The notes beneath the pieces are model-generated. The model had not been told where the DNA came from and ran no database searches. It saw nothing but the letters and a program-made list of their open reading frames with translations. Of a stretch of 64,000 nt of DNA, positions 17,021 to 25,654 are shown in pieces. Position 1 is the stretch's first letter, and each line of letters starts with the position of its first letter. This DNA comes from Pirellulales bacterium (GTDB taxonomy: Bacteria > Planctomycetota > Planctomycetia > Pirellulales > PALSA-1355), in NCBI GenBank assembly GCA_022844125.1, contig JALHMI010000018.1, forward strand, positions 1 to 64,000, given 5' to 3'. The position numbers and the translations under genes are program-made.

Positions 17021-18587
17021 CGTCGACTGCCTCCGTCGCACTGGTTGCGTCAAGCTCGCGCGCATCGCGATTGTCGGCCGTCGACGGCTCACCGCCGCCC
17101 TTCGACCAATCGACGCTCGTGCCGAGGCGGCGCGCCTCACGTTCGATGCGGGCCTTCATCCGCAGGGTCTGCCGCCAGTTGCGACCTGTGGCGCCGCACT
17201 CATCGGCGAGCGTTGTTTGACCGCCCCGCATGCGCGAGTTGGCGGCTTCCGTCTGATCGAGCGGGTTGAGCATGTCGCGGCCAGGTGGCTGGGCGAGCAC
17301 GCGACTCCACTTGCTCGGGTCCTGGCGGTACTGCGTCGCGCTCAGCGAACGGATCCGGCCATGGGCCACGGCATAGACCAGGTGCTCGCGCCGCACCGGC
17401 TTGACCAGGGACCGCGAGCAGCGGCGCTGCAGCGGGCGGAAGTAAGCGTTCTCCTCGTTCATTGCACCGTGCGCGCTCGTGAACGACGTCGCGGCGAAGT
17501 CTCCGGTGAGCGTGGTGTACGCGAGGTTTGCGCCCATCGCCTGCTCTTGGCGCATGAGCTGCATCGTCGGCTTCATCTGCGGACCGGGCCGCTTGCTCTC
17601 GACGAGCTCGAACGTCTCGCCCTTGTTGATCCGGGCCACGCTGCCGCGGCCGAGCTTCATCAGCGAGTTGCCGAACTCGTCGACCGTAGCCTGTCCGTCC
17701 ACCAGGCCCGTTCCGATCCCGGTGGTGGTGCCGGCCACATCCGCCGTATGGATCGCGACGAGCAAGGCCTGCAGTGCGCCGGCGGTGAGCTCGTTGCCAA
17801 GCATCCAGTCAACGTCGCGCGTCACACGAACCAGCGCGTGAAACCAGCTGATCCCGCGCGTCGCGCTGGTCGGCATGGGGAGGAAGTGGTGGATCACTCG
17901 GTCGGCGGGAATGCGCGTCGACTCACTCGACCAGCCGCTGTATCGATCCCACGGGTGCGCGTCGAAGATCCAGTACGCGACAGCCCGGTTGCGTCGATCG
18001 AGCTCGACGCCGCGCACGATCCGATTGCGACCTTGCCCCAGCTCCTCGTTCTTGCCCTCGTCCAACTGCGCCGCCTCGAGCATCTGCAGACAGTAGGGGA
18101 TGCTGCGGCCGGGCGAGTCGTCGAGGCACTTGAGAAAGATCGCTTCACCGTGCTCAATCGTCTGAGCGTAGCCATCCGCCTGGAAATCTTGCCAGGCTCT
18201 GCGGCCTTCGACGTCGGCTTCCTCCTCACTCCACCGCTCGAAGCAATCATCCGCCTCGTCGTTAAAGTCGTCGAAGTACTCGCCGGCGTCGTCGACGACG
18301 TCTGCGAACGATTGGATGCCGACGCCAATGATGTGCTTCACCAGGTCGGCCTTGGCCTTCTTCAGCGACGGCTCATTGCGGATCAAGTCGCTGACGCGCG
18401 CCGTCAGCAGGTTCCAATCTTGCAGCAGCATCGCATCGCCGGAGCGATGCTGGGGCAGCCAGGTCCGCGTGAGCTTGTCGATCGCCGCGCCGCGGAAGGA
18501 GTTATTCCCGTCGTAGGCCTGGACCTTGGCCACGCTCTCGAGCTGGCCGAGAAACTCATACACGGAGGCGTCGCTGGTGCGAATCAT
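17007..18587 (-). CDS. Portal protein (lambda gpB family)
   Basis: 526 residues, ATG 18587 with GGAGG six bases upstream; the upstream extension of the frame overlaps gpW and is rejected. Lambda-type portal features: LIRNEPSLKKAKADLVKHIIGVGIQ near the N-terminus, FERWSEEEADVEGRRAW, QMLEAAQLDEG, NRIVRGVELDRRNRAVAYWI, RIPADRVIHHFLPMPTSATR, and the GDFAATSFTSAHGAMNEENA region. It forms the dodecameric ring at the capsid vertex through which DNA is packaged. It lies between gpW and the protease/capsid gene and overlaps the latter. Confidence 0.85.
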   Translation of the reverse strand: MIRTSDASVYEFLGQLESVAKVQAYDGNNSFRGAAIDKLTRTWLPQHRSGDAMLLQDWNLLTARVSDLIRNEPSLKKAKADLVKHIIGVGIQSFADVVDDAGEYFDDFNDEADDCFERWSEEEADVEGRRAWQDFQADGYAQTIEHGEAIFLKCLDDSPGRSIPYCLQMLEAAQLDEGKNEELGQGRNRIVRGVELDRRNRAVAYWIFDAHPWDRYSGWSSESTRIPADRVIHHFLPMPTSATRGISWFHALVRVTRDVDWMLGNELTAGALQALLVAIHTADVAGTTTGIGTGLVDGQATVDEFGNSLMKLGRGSVARINKGETFELVESKRPGPQMKPTMQLMRQEQAMGANLAYTTLTGDFAATSFTSAHGAMNEENAYFRPLQRRCSRSLVKPVRREHLVYAVAHGRIRSLSATQYRQDPSKWSRVLAQPPGRDMLNPLDQTEAANSRMRGGQTTLADECGATGRNWRQTLRMKARIEREARRLGTSVDWSKGGGEPSTADNRDARELDATSATEAVDDGQA

Positions 18588-18589
18588 GC

Positions 18590-18805
18590 TCAGCCTCCGT
18601 CCGCCGGAACGATGGAACCGAACGTGATGCCGCCGCCACCCGCCGCAGCGACTTCGCGCTGCAGCCGCTCGCGCCAAGACAAGAGCTTGTCGAGATTGAG
18701 GCCCCGGAACCGATGGTTGCCCTCGGCCCATTCCTCAAAGCGGCCGTCGAGAGTTGCCTCGATCGCCTCTTCCAGTTTGATCAGGATGGACTGTGCGTCG
18801 GCCAT
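18590..18805 (-). CDS. Head-to-tail joining protein gpW-like
   Basis: 71 residues, the size of lambda gpW, directly upstream of portal. Helical N-terminus (LIKLEEAIEATLDG) followed by LDKLLSWRERLQREVA and a Gly-rich beta end (GGGGITFGSIVPADGG) fit the gpW fold. In lambda, gpW joins heads to the connector. Its gene begins just after the terminator of an inserted two-gene cassette. Confidence 0.7.
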   Translation of the reverse strand: MADAQSILIKLEEAIEATLDGRFEEWAEGNHRFRGLNLDKLLSWRERLQREVAAAGGGGITFGSIVPADGG

Positions 18806-18863
18806 GACGCACGCCGGTAGCCTGGGGAATCAAACCAGGAAACCCCAAACTTCCAAGGGCAAC

Positions 18864-18903
18864 AAAAAACAAACGCCCCTGGATGCAACTAGCACCCAAG
18901 GGC
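18864..18903 (-). terminator. Rho-independent terminator after the inserted two-gene cassette
   Basis: On the minus strand GCCCTTGGGTGC-TAGTT-GCATCCAGGGGC forms a 12-bp stem (with G-U pairs), followed by GTTTGTTTTTTG. It lies 36 bp after the stop of the gene at 18939 and before gpW, so it splits the virion operon. Confidence 0.8.
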
Positions 18904-18938
18904 CTTTGTTTTATCGATCCGCTATCGCAAGACGGCAA

Positions 18939-19409
18939 TCAGACGCCGCACAGCGGGACTTCCAGATTCTTTTGCTCAGCAACGTCCCGAAGTTGCTTGA
19001 GATACACGTGAATCGTGTCGTCGGAGCCTTCGTGGCCTGCCCAAAGCTTCGCCGTGAATAAATGCTCTAACCTCATCCGACCATCCTGAACCTCGACTTT
19101 GAAGCCGGGGAACTGTGCCAAGATTCCTTTGACAATGGAATGCACGCCCTTAATGTACGAGCCCACGAGCTCGTTACTTTCCCGGCCAATGTAAACGGTT
19201 AGCATTGGGCTAACGCGCTCTGCGAAAAAGTCTTCATTGCGGATCAAAAACTCGATGCAATCGCCGTCGCGATCGTATACCACCTGAGGGAGTTCTAATT
19301 CGGGGGCATGTAATGCCTCCGAAAGCAGCATCCCGGCCAGGCTTTCAGCCGGAACAGATTCCTTTCCCTCATGCTGGACCACCGCAGCTGGTCGTCCCTC
19401 GTCATTCAT
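18939..19409 (-). CDS. Hypothetical cassette protein (second gene)
   Basis: 156 residues, ATG overlapping the stop of the preceding gene by 4 bp. The centre (YDRDGDCIEFLIRNEDFFAE; LTVYIGRESNELVGSYIKGV) has the pattern of small beta-alpha domains in which a charged 'YD..GD' strand is followed by a strand describing hydrophobic packing, seen in several DUF families. No signal peptide is present. Base composition is lower in GC than the flanking virion genes. It and its partner form a self-contained cassette with promoter and terminator, so it is a likely moron rather than a virion gene. Antitoxin or immunity function is possible but not shown. Confidence 0.65.
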   Translation of the reverse strand: MNDEGRPAAVVQHEGKESVPAESLAGMLLSEALHAPELELPQVVYDRDGDCIEFLIRNEDFFAERVSPMLTVYIGRESNELVGSYIKGVHSIVKGILAQFPGFKVEVQDGRMRLEHLFTAKLWAGHEGSDDTIHVYLKQLRDVAEQKNLEVPLCGV

Positions 19410-19906
19410 AACAGCCTCCTGTGGAATCGGTCTTCGTGCCCGATGGGAAGATAGATCGAACGCGGATCACACTTGTACCATCGTCCTCCGTATGCCACTC
19501 GATCAGCATTCACGAAGACAGCGTAAACTTCGCCTGGATATGGTGGTCGCCTGCTTCCGGAGCGATGAAAGGCATATTTGGGGACATTGCAATAACAAAG
19601 CCACTCACATTCCCCTTCGTCTCGAATGCCTTGAAATATCGCACGCGGGTTAAGCAGGATGTCTGTTTCTAAGTACGCAAGCTCTTTGGCCGGTCCCATT
19701 CCACGTTGCGCAACCGTCGACATTCGTTGGGCCGAAAGTCGAATCTGCCAAGTCCGCAGGTCGAATGGATCTCTGCCGTCAATCAGCTGATAGCCACGCC
19801 TCGGCGCGAGCACTTTTTCGGTGATGAGCGAACGCGGTGCCGGACGCGCCTCAAATCTTACATGTCGACCCTGATCATCCGGGTCATCAGAACGATCCGA
19901 ATCCAT
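19406..19906 (-). CDS. Hypothetical cassette protein (first gene), possible nuclease/toxin-like fold
   Basis: 166 residues, ATG 19906 with GGAGG nine bases upstream. The C-terminal 90 residues have a conserved-looking alpha/beta module (LNPRAIFQGIRDEGECEWLC; PPYPGEVYAVFVNADRVAYG; GRWYKCDP; DRFHRRLL). Similar arrangements occur in phage-associated RNase-like domains, but I cannot confirm catalytic residues, so this is speculative. Its coupling to the 156-residue gene suggests that the two proteins work together. Confidence 0.6.
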   Translation of the reverse strand: MDSDRSDDPDDQGRHVRFEARPAPRSLITEKVLAPRRGYQLIDGRDPFDLRTWQIRLSAQRMSTVAQRGMGPAKELAYLETDILLNPRAIFQGIRDEGECEWLCYCNVPKYAFHRSGSRRPPYPGEVYAVFVNADRVAYGGRWYKCDPRSIYLPIGHEDRFHRRLL

Positions 19907-20049
19907 GAATCTAAACCTCCGTGATCGGTTTGGTAGGAACCCACTCCCTCCACTTGACCGACGCGGAGCATAACCGGTATATTCCGGCCTTCCACTGAGA
20001 GGGAGTCTCCAAAACCCGTCAGTGTGTCAGCACTACATTCCGCGTCCAA

Positions 20050-20078
20050 GGCTCGTCGAACTTCCAATTCGGCGAGCC
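20050..20078. other. Inverted repeat in the leader of the inserted cassette
   Basis: GGCTCGTCGAA / TTCGGCGAGCC (one mismatch) around a 7-base loop, about 150 bp upstream of the first cassette gene and downstream of a promoter-like sequence. It could be an operator or an attenuator. Confidence 0.45.
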
Positions 20079-20132
20079 TTTCGTGCTTCGCGGGTGGGGC
20101 AGAGATTGCTCTGAGCCCTCCCACTCGAAACG

Positions 20133-20160
20133 ATTGTAGCTGGCGGGACCAATGCCGCAA
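20133..20160 (-). promoter_or_regulatory. Promoter-like sequence for the inserted cassette
   Basis: Minus strand TTGCGG - 16 bases - TACAAT, a reasonable housekeeping-type promoter, in the 295-bp gap after the methyltransferase gene and about 230 bp before the cassette start. Its place fits a moron promoter. Confidence 0.4.
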
Positions 20161-20201
20161 GCCTGCTGGCAGCTCGGCTGGCGACTTGGTCGGTTGGCGA
20201 G

Positions 20202-21542
20202 CTAGCCCCTCGGAGCATCATTTCGGCCGAAATTACGTCGGCGGGCCTTCTTCCCGGTGAATTGCTCCCAGCGCTGGACAATCACGTCGCAATACAGCGC
20301 GTCGATCTCGCACAAAAACGCCCGGCGGCCGAACTGTTCGCAGGCAATCAAGGTCGAACCACTGCCCCCAAACAGATCGAGTACATGCTCGCGGGGGCGC
20401 GACGAGTACTCGATCGCCCGCGCCGCGAGCTCCACCGGCTTCTCAGTTAGGTGGACCATCGATTGCGGGTTGACCTTTTGAATCTCCCAGACGTCGACCG
20501 CGTTGGCCGGCCCGAAGAACCGGTGAGCCGCACCCTCACGCCAGCCGTAGAAGCACCACTCGTGGTTGCCCAGAAAGTCCTTACGGGTCAACACGGGATG
20601 GCCTTTGACCCAGATGATCGCCTGCGAAAAGTACAACTCCGCGGCCTTCATCGCCGGCGGGTAATTCGCGCAGTTCGCATAGCCGCCCCAGATGTAAAAC
20701 GCACGGCCAGGGAGGAGCACCGCCGCGGCGTTGCCAAACCAATCCCGTAGCCGCGCGTCGAACTCCTGGTTCGACAGGTGGTCGTTTTCCAGGGGGCGGT
20801 CCTTGGGACGCAACCGCCTGGTGGTCCCCTTTGCCTTCTCGGGATGCCGCGTAAGGTCGGCTTGCTGCTGGTGTCTGGCGGTATTGCGTCCGCGCAGTCC
20901 CGCCGCGATCGCGTTGTTGCTGCGCGGTTCCAACTTCACGTTGTAGGGTGGGTCGGTGTTGAGTAGATGGACGGGCAAGCCCCCGAGCAGGCGTTTCACA
21001 TCCGCGAGCTTCGCGCTGTCTCCGCAAAGCAACCGATGGTCGCCGAGCGTCCACAGGTCGCCGGGTTTGGTCGTCGCCACGGTCGGCGGCTCCGGGATAT
21101 CGTCGGGGTCGACGAGCCCCGCCTCGGGCTCCAATGGCGGGGCGTCATCAATGATCTGCTGCAAGGCGTCTCGCAGGTTCGCATCCTCAATCTCGCACGA
21201 CGCCAGTAACTTGGCGAGCGCCGCGGCGTCAGTCTCAGCCATCGCACCGAGGGGATCAAACGTAGCGAGAACCTCGGCTGCTTCGGCATCCGAGAGATCG
21301 ACGATTAGCACTGGCACCTTGGCAGTCGGCGTGAGCTCGGCTCGCAGGTGCCCATCGAGCAGTTCGAGCTTGCCGCGCTTCGTTTCGCGGGCGATCAATG
21401 CGCCGACATAGCCGAGTCGTTCCAGCAGCCCGCGAAGTGCGGAACGCTGTGCCTCGCTATGCCTGCGCCAGTTGTTCGGATTGTTACGGAGTTGCCGGGC
21501 TTCTACCCGGCGAAAGGCTTTGATTCGATCACGGATCTGCAT
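20202..21542 (-). CDS. DNA methyltransferase with N-terminal ParB-like domain
   Basis: 446 residues from ATG 21542; the longer frame would need a TTG start. Residues 1 to about 110 resemble the ParB/Srx-type domain often fused to phage methylases (RNNPNNWRRHSEAQRSALRG; KLELLDGHLRAEL). The C-terminal part is a beta-class N4-cytosine/N6-adenine methyltransferase: catalytic motif IV TDPPYNV precedes the AdoMet motif I DLFGGSGSTLIACE, and LTEKPVELAARAIEYSSRPR lies before it. No restriction endonuclease is adjacent, so it is an orphan modifier, probably protecting phage DNA from host restriction. It lies in the packaging region beside a zinc-ribbon gene, which recalls com-mom pairs. Confidence 0.85.
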   Translation of the reverse strand: MQIRDRIKAFRRVEARQLRNNPNNWRRHSEAQRSALRGLLERLGYVGALIARETKRGKLELLDGHLRAELTPTAKVPVLIVDLSDAEAAEVLATFDPLGAMAETDAAALAKLLASCEIEDANLRDALQQIIDDAPPLEPEAGLVDPDDIPEPPTVATTKPGDLWTLGDHRLLCGDSAKLADVKRLLGGLPVHLLNTDPPYNVKLEPRSNNAIAAGLRGRNTARHQQQADLTRHPEKAKGTTRRLRPKDRPLENDHLSNQEFDARLRDWFGNAAAVLLPGRAFYIWGGYANCANYPPAMKAAELYFSQAIIWVKGHPVLTRKDFLGNHEWCFYGWREGAAHRFFGPANAVDVWEIQKVNPQSMVHLTEKPVELAARAIEYSSRPREHVLDLFGGSGSTLIACEQFGRRAFLCEIDALYCDVIVQRWEQFTGKKARRRNFGRNDAPRG

Positions 21543-21601
21543 GGGTCGCCAACCTAGGTTTGCGTAGGTGTGGCGACGTCCCAATCACGTCGTCGTGCTA
21601 A

Positions 21602-21636
21602 GGGCGGCCGTGCGAGTAAGCGCTCGCCGGCCGCCC
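21602..21636 (-). other. Intercistronic hairpin upstream of the methyltransferase gene
   Basis: GGGCGGCCG-t-GCGAG pairs with CTCGC-CGGCCGCCC (14 bp, one bulge) in the gap between the zinc-ribbon gene and the methyltransferase gene. It may control how far transcription or translation reaches the methylase. Confidence 0.55.
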
Positions 21637-21677
21637 GCCTGTTTGTCTAGATGTCAACGATATCCAGACATGGCCCG

Positions 21678-22193
21678 TTACCGGGCGATAAATCCTCCTT
21701 GCTCGGCCTGTCGATCACTGGCCAAGCGTTCTTGCATCCGCGGCCGCGGCACCTTCACGCTGTAGGTGCATCCTCGCTCAGGACAGTAGTAGCGCGTGAA
21801 GTATGGCTCCGATCGATTCGAGCGGCACGATACCTTGCAGTACGGGCACACGGGCTTGTCGCTCTGCGGCGCGAGCGGTTGCTGCTTAGGCTCCTCGTTC
21901 GCTAACGCCTTGGCCTGTTCGATGACTGGCGGGGCGGCAGGTGGCTGTTTCGCCGGCGGCGGATCGGGAGCTGTGATGCCCAGCGGGGCCGGCGGTGCCG
22001 AAGTCGAGATCTGCTCGACGGGTGGGTGGTTCGGATCCACGTGGCACTCTCCATCGCCCTCGGACTTGCAGTCCGGCTTGGGCGGGAGCTCCTCGTTCGC
22101 CATCGGATCGGCCGGCCTCTTGCCCGGCGACTTGGTCGTGTTGTTTCGTGTCATCTGAGATACTTCCCTGGGATCAACGTGCTGAAAAGTCAC
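21678..22193 (-). CDS. Zinc-ribbon protein with Pro-rich linker
   Basis: 171 residues; the start overlaps the large terminase stop (a second ATG 39 bases on is possible). The N-terminal 100 residues are Pro/Lys/Glu-rich and probably disordered. The C-terminus has a four-Cys zinc ribbon (CPYCKVSC ... YYCPERGCTYSVKVPRP) with some likeness to Ogr/Delta/Com-type phage regulators, which recognise DNA or mRNA. Placed just upstream of a methyltransferase gene, a Com-like translational role is conceivable, but this is inference. Confidence 0.6.
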   Translation of the reverse strand: MTFQHVDPREVSQMTRNNTTKSPGKRPADPMANEELPPKPDCKSEGDGECHVDPNHPPVEQISTSAPPAPLGITAPDPPPAKQPPAAPPVIEQAKALANEEPKQQPLAPQSDKPVCPYCKVSCRSNRSEPYFTRYYCPERGCTYSVKVPRPRMQERLASDRQAEQGGFIAR

Positions 22194-24231
22194 TAAAGTC
22201 TCGCGGTAGCGAAACGCCCGAGGCCTCGCGCGGCGTCTCGCTCCGTTTCGGCCTCGGCCATTTCGCGGCCTGCCAATCGCCGCCGGTCACCATCTCGGCA
22301 AGCGCGAGCTGGTTGACCTCGATGTCCCACGCGTGCTCGCCGACGACCGGATCGCGAGTCTTCCAACGCACGACCGATCTGCCGCCGGGCAGCACGTCGG
22401 TGACCGGCCCTTGGTTCACGAGTTGGCGCAAGTAGCTCTGCCCCAACACGACGACGTCGCTGGTGAGCAGCCATGCGCCGGGCTGGTCGACGTCGGCGCT
22501 GAACAGCGAGAGCAGTTGCTCGCGGAACGCGTTGACGAAGATACCCCACAGGGTCAGGCCACCCTCGTACGCTTTGCCGGTCCGCGCGTTGCGCTCCACA
22601 AGCGATGCGCGAAACAGATCTGTCGGATCGACCTTGTGATCGCCGCGCACGGCCCGAACGCGATCGCCATACCTGGCCTCGGCGTGCTTGACGAAATCAT
22701 GCACCTCAAAGGTCCGGTAGTTGGCGTCGATCCCCAATAACCGCACAGGCAACTGCTGGTGCCCGTGGGGATTCGTGCCGTTGATCGGATACCTGGCGGC
22801 GAGGATCTCCGTTTCGAGCCTGGCCAGGTCGCTGGCGATCGGCACCGAGGCCTCGTCGACCCGCTTGGGCGCTGGTTCGTCACGCTTGAAGGTCTCCCAT
22901 TCAACCAGCCAGCTCGACCGCTTGTCGCCCCAGGCACGCACGCCCACGTGCGTGTGGTCCTTCTGCACGTCAGCTTGCGCGGTGAGGAAGTAGGCTTCTG
23001 CCGGCACAGTGCCTCGGCGATGGTGCCAGGCCAGGCGTTGACCGAGAGTTTTCCAATTGGGCATGCGACTGGCAATGCGGTCAGGAAGCCCCAGCCAGTT
23101 GTTCCAGAACACGCGGAGCTGATTACTTTCCCGGTGCTCAAGGTACTGTTCGGCGATTTCTCCGAAGGTGATTTTAGGAGCGTACAGCGCCGACATCTGG
23201 AAGCCGGCGTTACGCGACGACCTGGCCGGGGTGCCTGTGACCTGACCGCGCTTGATCTCGCACCCGCGAGGTACCCAGAGCCCGGCGGAAACTATCGTCG
23301 TCTTGGCATCCGAATCAATGCGACAGCCGCACTCGCCGATATAGTACGCCGACACCCGGGCTTGCTCGGGCGTGAGCCAGGCGCCGTTCTTTTCCGTCAT
23401 TCCGCCCACGCCACCCTTGCCGGTGAACTTACCTTTCGCGTGCGGAAAGAATCGCAGCTCTTGCCAATGGTTGCACCGCGGGCACGGCACGTAGTATCTG
23501 CGGCGATCGCTCCGGTTGTAAAACGCGGCGATCGTCGACGCGTCATCCGTGGGCGTCGACTCATACACGATCTTGTGCTCAACGAATGCTTTCGCGCGTG
23601 CTTGAATCAGCTTCGCCGAGCTCCCGAGCCGCGAATCATCTTGCCACACGTCGACTTCGGTGCAGAGCACATACTTGGCAGGGCGGCCGCGCATGCGCTG
23701 CCGGCCTCCGGAATAGGCCAGCCACACGAGCATATTACCAAAGTCGAGCCACCGGTCGTTCCACTTTGACATGGGCGGGATCTTCCCGGCCATCGCCGGC
23801 GAGACCTCACACATGCCATAGATCTTGTCGCGACCTTCGCGCATCGCGTCCTGATCGGGATACACCAGCATGGCGGGCGCTGGGTCGCACGCCGCGCGAC
23901 TGAGGGCCATTGCGCATAGCAGTATGGTCTTACCACCCTGAGCATCGCCCATGATCGTGATCGTGCGTACGTCCGGATCGTCGAGCAGCGCGAGCGGCTC
24001 ACGCCAGTAGGGGCGTGACACAAAGTCGACTTTGCCCGGGGAGCCGGTGAGCTCGGGTGGCAAGTGCAGTTCGCGTTCGCACCATTCGACCGTGGGCGGC
24101 GGCGACATCCGATGCCAGGCCGTGGCACCGAGCGCGAGCACGCGCGCGATCGGCCGCTGGTACCGCCGCGCAATATGTGCCGGAAAGATGCTACGCTTTA
24201 TCAAGATCGAGATCCTCGGACTCGGCGGCAT
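22174..24231 (-). CDS. Terminase large subunit (lambda gpA/GpA family)
   Basis: 685 residues. The GpA pattern is clear: TVEWCERELHLPPELTGSPG, PYWREPLALLDDPDVRTITI, a deviant Walker A GDAQGGKT, the LCTEVDVWQDD Walker B-like region, and a zinc-binding-like CPRCNHW. The C-terminal nuclease part contains LGIDANYRTFEVHDFVKHAE and VRAVRGDHKVDP. It cuts concatemers and drives DNA into the prohead. The start is uncertain: 24231 overlaps the small terminase gene by 41 bp; a TTG near 24203 or the ATG at 24108 are alternatives. Next gene overlaps its 3' end. Confidence 0.9.
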   Translation of the reverse strand: MPPSPRISILIKRSIFPAHIARRYQRPIARVLALGATAWHRMSPPPTVEWCERELHLPPELTGSPGKVDFVSRPYWREPLALLDDPDVRTITIMGDAQGGKTILLCAMALSRAACDPAPAMLVYPDQDAMREGRDKIYGMCEVSPAMAGKIPPMSKWNDRWLDFGNMLVWLAYSGGRQRMRGRPAKYVLCTEVDVWQDDSRLGSSAKLIQARAKAFVEHKIVYESTPTDDASTIAAFYNRSDRRRYYVPCPRCNHWQELRFFPHAKGKFTGKGGVGGMTEKNGAWLTPEQARVSAYYIGECGCRIDSDAKTTIVSAGLWVPRGCEIKRGQVTGTPARSSRNAGFQMSALYAPKITFGEIAEQYLEHRESNQLRVFWNNWLGLPDRIASRMPNWKTLGQRLAWHHRRGTVPAEAYFLTAQADVQKDHTHVGVRAWGDKRSSWLVEWETFKRDEPAPKRVDEASVPIASDLARLETEILAARYPINGTNPHGHQQLPVRLLGIDANYRTFEVHDFVKHAEARYGDRVRAVRGDHKVDPTDLFRASLVERNARTGKAYEGGLTLWGIFVNAFREQLLSLFSADVDQPGAWLLTSDVVVLGQSYLRQLVNQGPVTDVLPGGRSVVRWKTRDPVVGEHAWDIEVNQLALAEMVTGGDWQAAKWPRPKRSETPREASGVSLPRDFSDFSAR

Positions 24232-24904
24232 CGGCTTCTGCCCGCAAGAACGATTCGAGCGCCTCGGCGCACTGGTCGACCAGGCGACTTGCGACGTGGC
24301 GGGCCTTCTTGCGAACCTTCGAGTCGAGCTCGGGCGGGAGCTGCTTGGCGATCAGGGCGGGCAACTGTGCGAGGACCGCACGGGCTTCGGTCGAGACGCG
24401 CATCCAACGCCTGGAGACTTCGTTCGCGTCGATCAGTTCGGCTCGCTTCTCGCGAAGATCGAGCTCGAGCATGTCGGCCTTGATCGTGCTGAGCCTCGCC
24501 TGCGCCTGGCTCTTCGTCTCCTCGCTGGTGCCGATGTGGGGCGACTTGCGGCCTTCGCGCCAGGCCTCGATCTCGAACAGCGGGAAAGCACCCTCTTGCG
24601 TGCCCGGCCGCCCGGCCTTGCCGGGCATTCCCTGCTTGATCCAGGTGTGTACCGTCCGCTCGCTGACCTCGAAGAACTCGGCCACCTGCGGAACCGTGTG
24701 AGCGATCGGCTGGTCGGTCGGCAACCGTGCCGCCGGCGCTTCGGCCAGCTTCTTCTCCAGTAGCCAATCGCGCACTCGCACGGGATCGAACGTGCGCGCT
24801 CTGCCGCGGCCGCTGGAAGGGATGCCGATGCGCACCCACGCGGCGAGCTGTTTCGCGTCGATCCCAAGTTTGTCGCATAGCTGTGGCCCGGTGAGGGCTG
24901 CCAT
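24191..24904 (-). CDS. Terminase small subunit (Nu1-like)
   Basis: 237 residues with two MerR/Nu1-like winged-helix motifs: QLCDKLGIDAKQLAAWVRIG near the start and VPQVAEFFEVSERTVHTWIK at about 70-90, with a small wing after each. A long helical C-terminal part (KADMLELDLREKRAELIDAN) matches Nu1/DUF1441 small terminases, which recognise the packaging site and assemble with the large subunit. It lies directly upstream of the large terminase. Confidence 0.8.
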   Translation of the reverse strand: MAALTGPQLCDKLGIDAKQLAAWVRIGIPSSGRGRARTFDPVRVRDWLLEKKLAEAPAARLPTDQPIAHTVPQVAEFFEVSERTVHTWIKQGMPGKAGRPGTQEGAFPLFEIEAWREGRKSPHIGTSEETKSQAQARLSTIKADMLELDLREKRAELIDANEVSRRWMRVSTEARAVLAQLPALIAKQLPPELDSKVRKKARHVASRLVDQCAEALESFLRAEADAAESEDLDLDKA

Positions 24905-24908
24905 CGAT

Positions 24909-25208
24909 TTAGCCTGCAGGGCGGAACACTTTCAATCCGGCCAGAGGATCCTCGTGCGGCCGCGCTGGCTGCTCACTCTGCTGATCGTCGCTGATCGTCT
25001 GAGCGCCTTTGTATTCGAGCCGCAGTTGATCGCTCACCATCCGGACGCCGGCGACGACGTCTTTCAGCGGAACTTCTTTGTCGTTGTCGAGCCGCTTCAG
25101 CTTCCGGGCGAGCACCGCCCGGAACGAACGCAGAAGCTGAATGCGTTTCTCGCGCTCGATGGCCTTTTCGGCCTCGTATTCCGCTTCGGTCAATTCCTGG
25201 GGGCACAT
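24909..25208 (-). CDS. Small helical protein upstream of terminase
   Basis: 99 residues, charged and helical (ELTEAEYEAEKAIEREKRIQ, ARKLKRLDNDKEVPLKDVVA), ending 4 bp before the small terminase. No ribosome site is obvious at the annotated ATG. The function is unknown; genes at this place are often packaging accessory proteins. Confidence 0.5.
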   Translation of the reverse strand: MCPQELTEAEYEAEKAIEREKRIQLLRSFRAVLARKLKRLDNDKEVPLKDVVAGVRMVSDQLRLEYKGAQTISDDQQSEQPARPHEDPLAGLKVFRPAG

Positions 25209-25264
25209 GGGGGACCGTGAAACATGATGATGATGAAGCGCGCTTTATCGCGCAACCTGCGGGT

Positions 25265-25654
25265 TTAACGGGCATGCCCCGCCCCGCGTTCCAGGCCGCC
25301 CGGGCCCGGAGGACCCGAAGGGGGGGGCTTTGGGGCAGCCAGCACGGCGCGCACGTCTGCGTGCAGTGCGTCGAGCTTCTTGTGCGTCGTCTCATGGCCC
25401 GCCTGATCGTTGGCCGCGATCCGTTCGAGCGCTGCTGCGTGCTTGGTGCCGTTGGCGGCGTGCTTAGTGTCGTTGGCCGCAAAGGTCCGCGTCATCCGCA
25501 CGTGCGCAACGATCACGCGGTCGGCACGCTTGCCCGACCACTTGACGACTTGCCACAGCGCCCACAGCGACGGCACCAGCACGAGCAGCAGCAGCGCTGG
25601 TGCCAACCCAATCCGCTCGACTGCGTTCACTGCTGATTGAAAGGACTCAGGCAC
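25265..25654 (-). CDS. Single-span membrane protein, holin-like candidate
   Basis: 129 residues with one hydrophobic segment near residues 16-37 (GLAPALLLLVLVPSLWALWQ), then a charged helical region containing an internal duplication (ANDTKHAANGTKHAAALERI) and a Pro/Gly tail. The layout (short N-terminus, one membrane span, coiled-coil tail) fits some holins or spanin-like lysis proteins. It overlaps the DRGH nuclease gene by 8 bp and lies in the lysis-type block. No family was recognised. Confidence 0.55.
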   Translation of the reverse strand: MPESFQSAVNAVERIGLAPALLLLVLVPSLWALWQVVKWSGKRADRVIVAHVRMTRTFAANDTKHAANGTKHAAALERIAANDQAGHETTHKKLDALHADVRAVLAAPKPPPSGPPGPGGLERGAGHAR

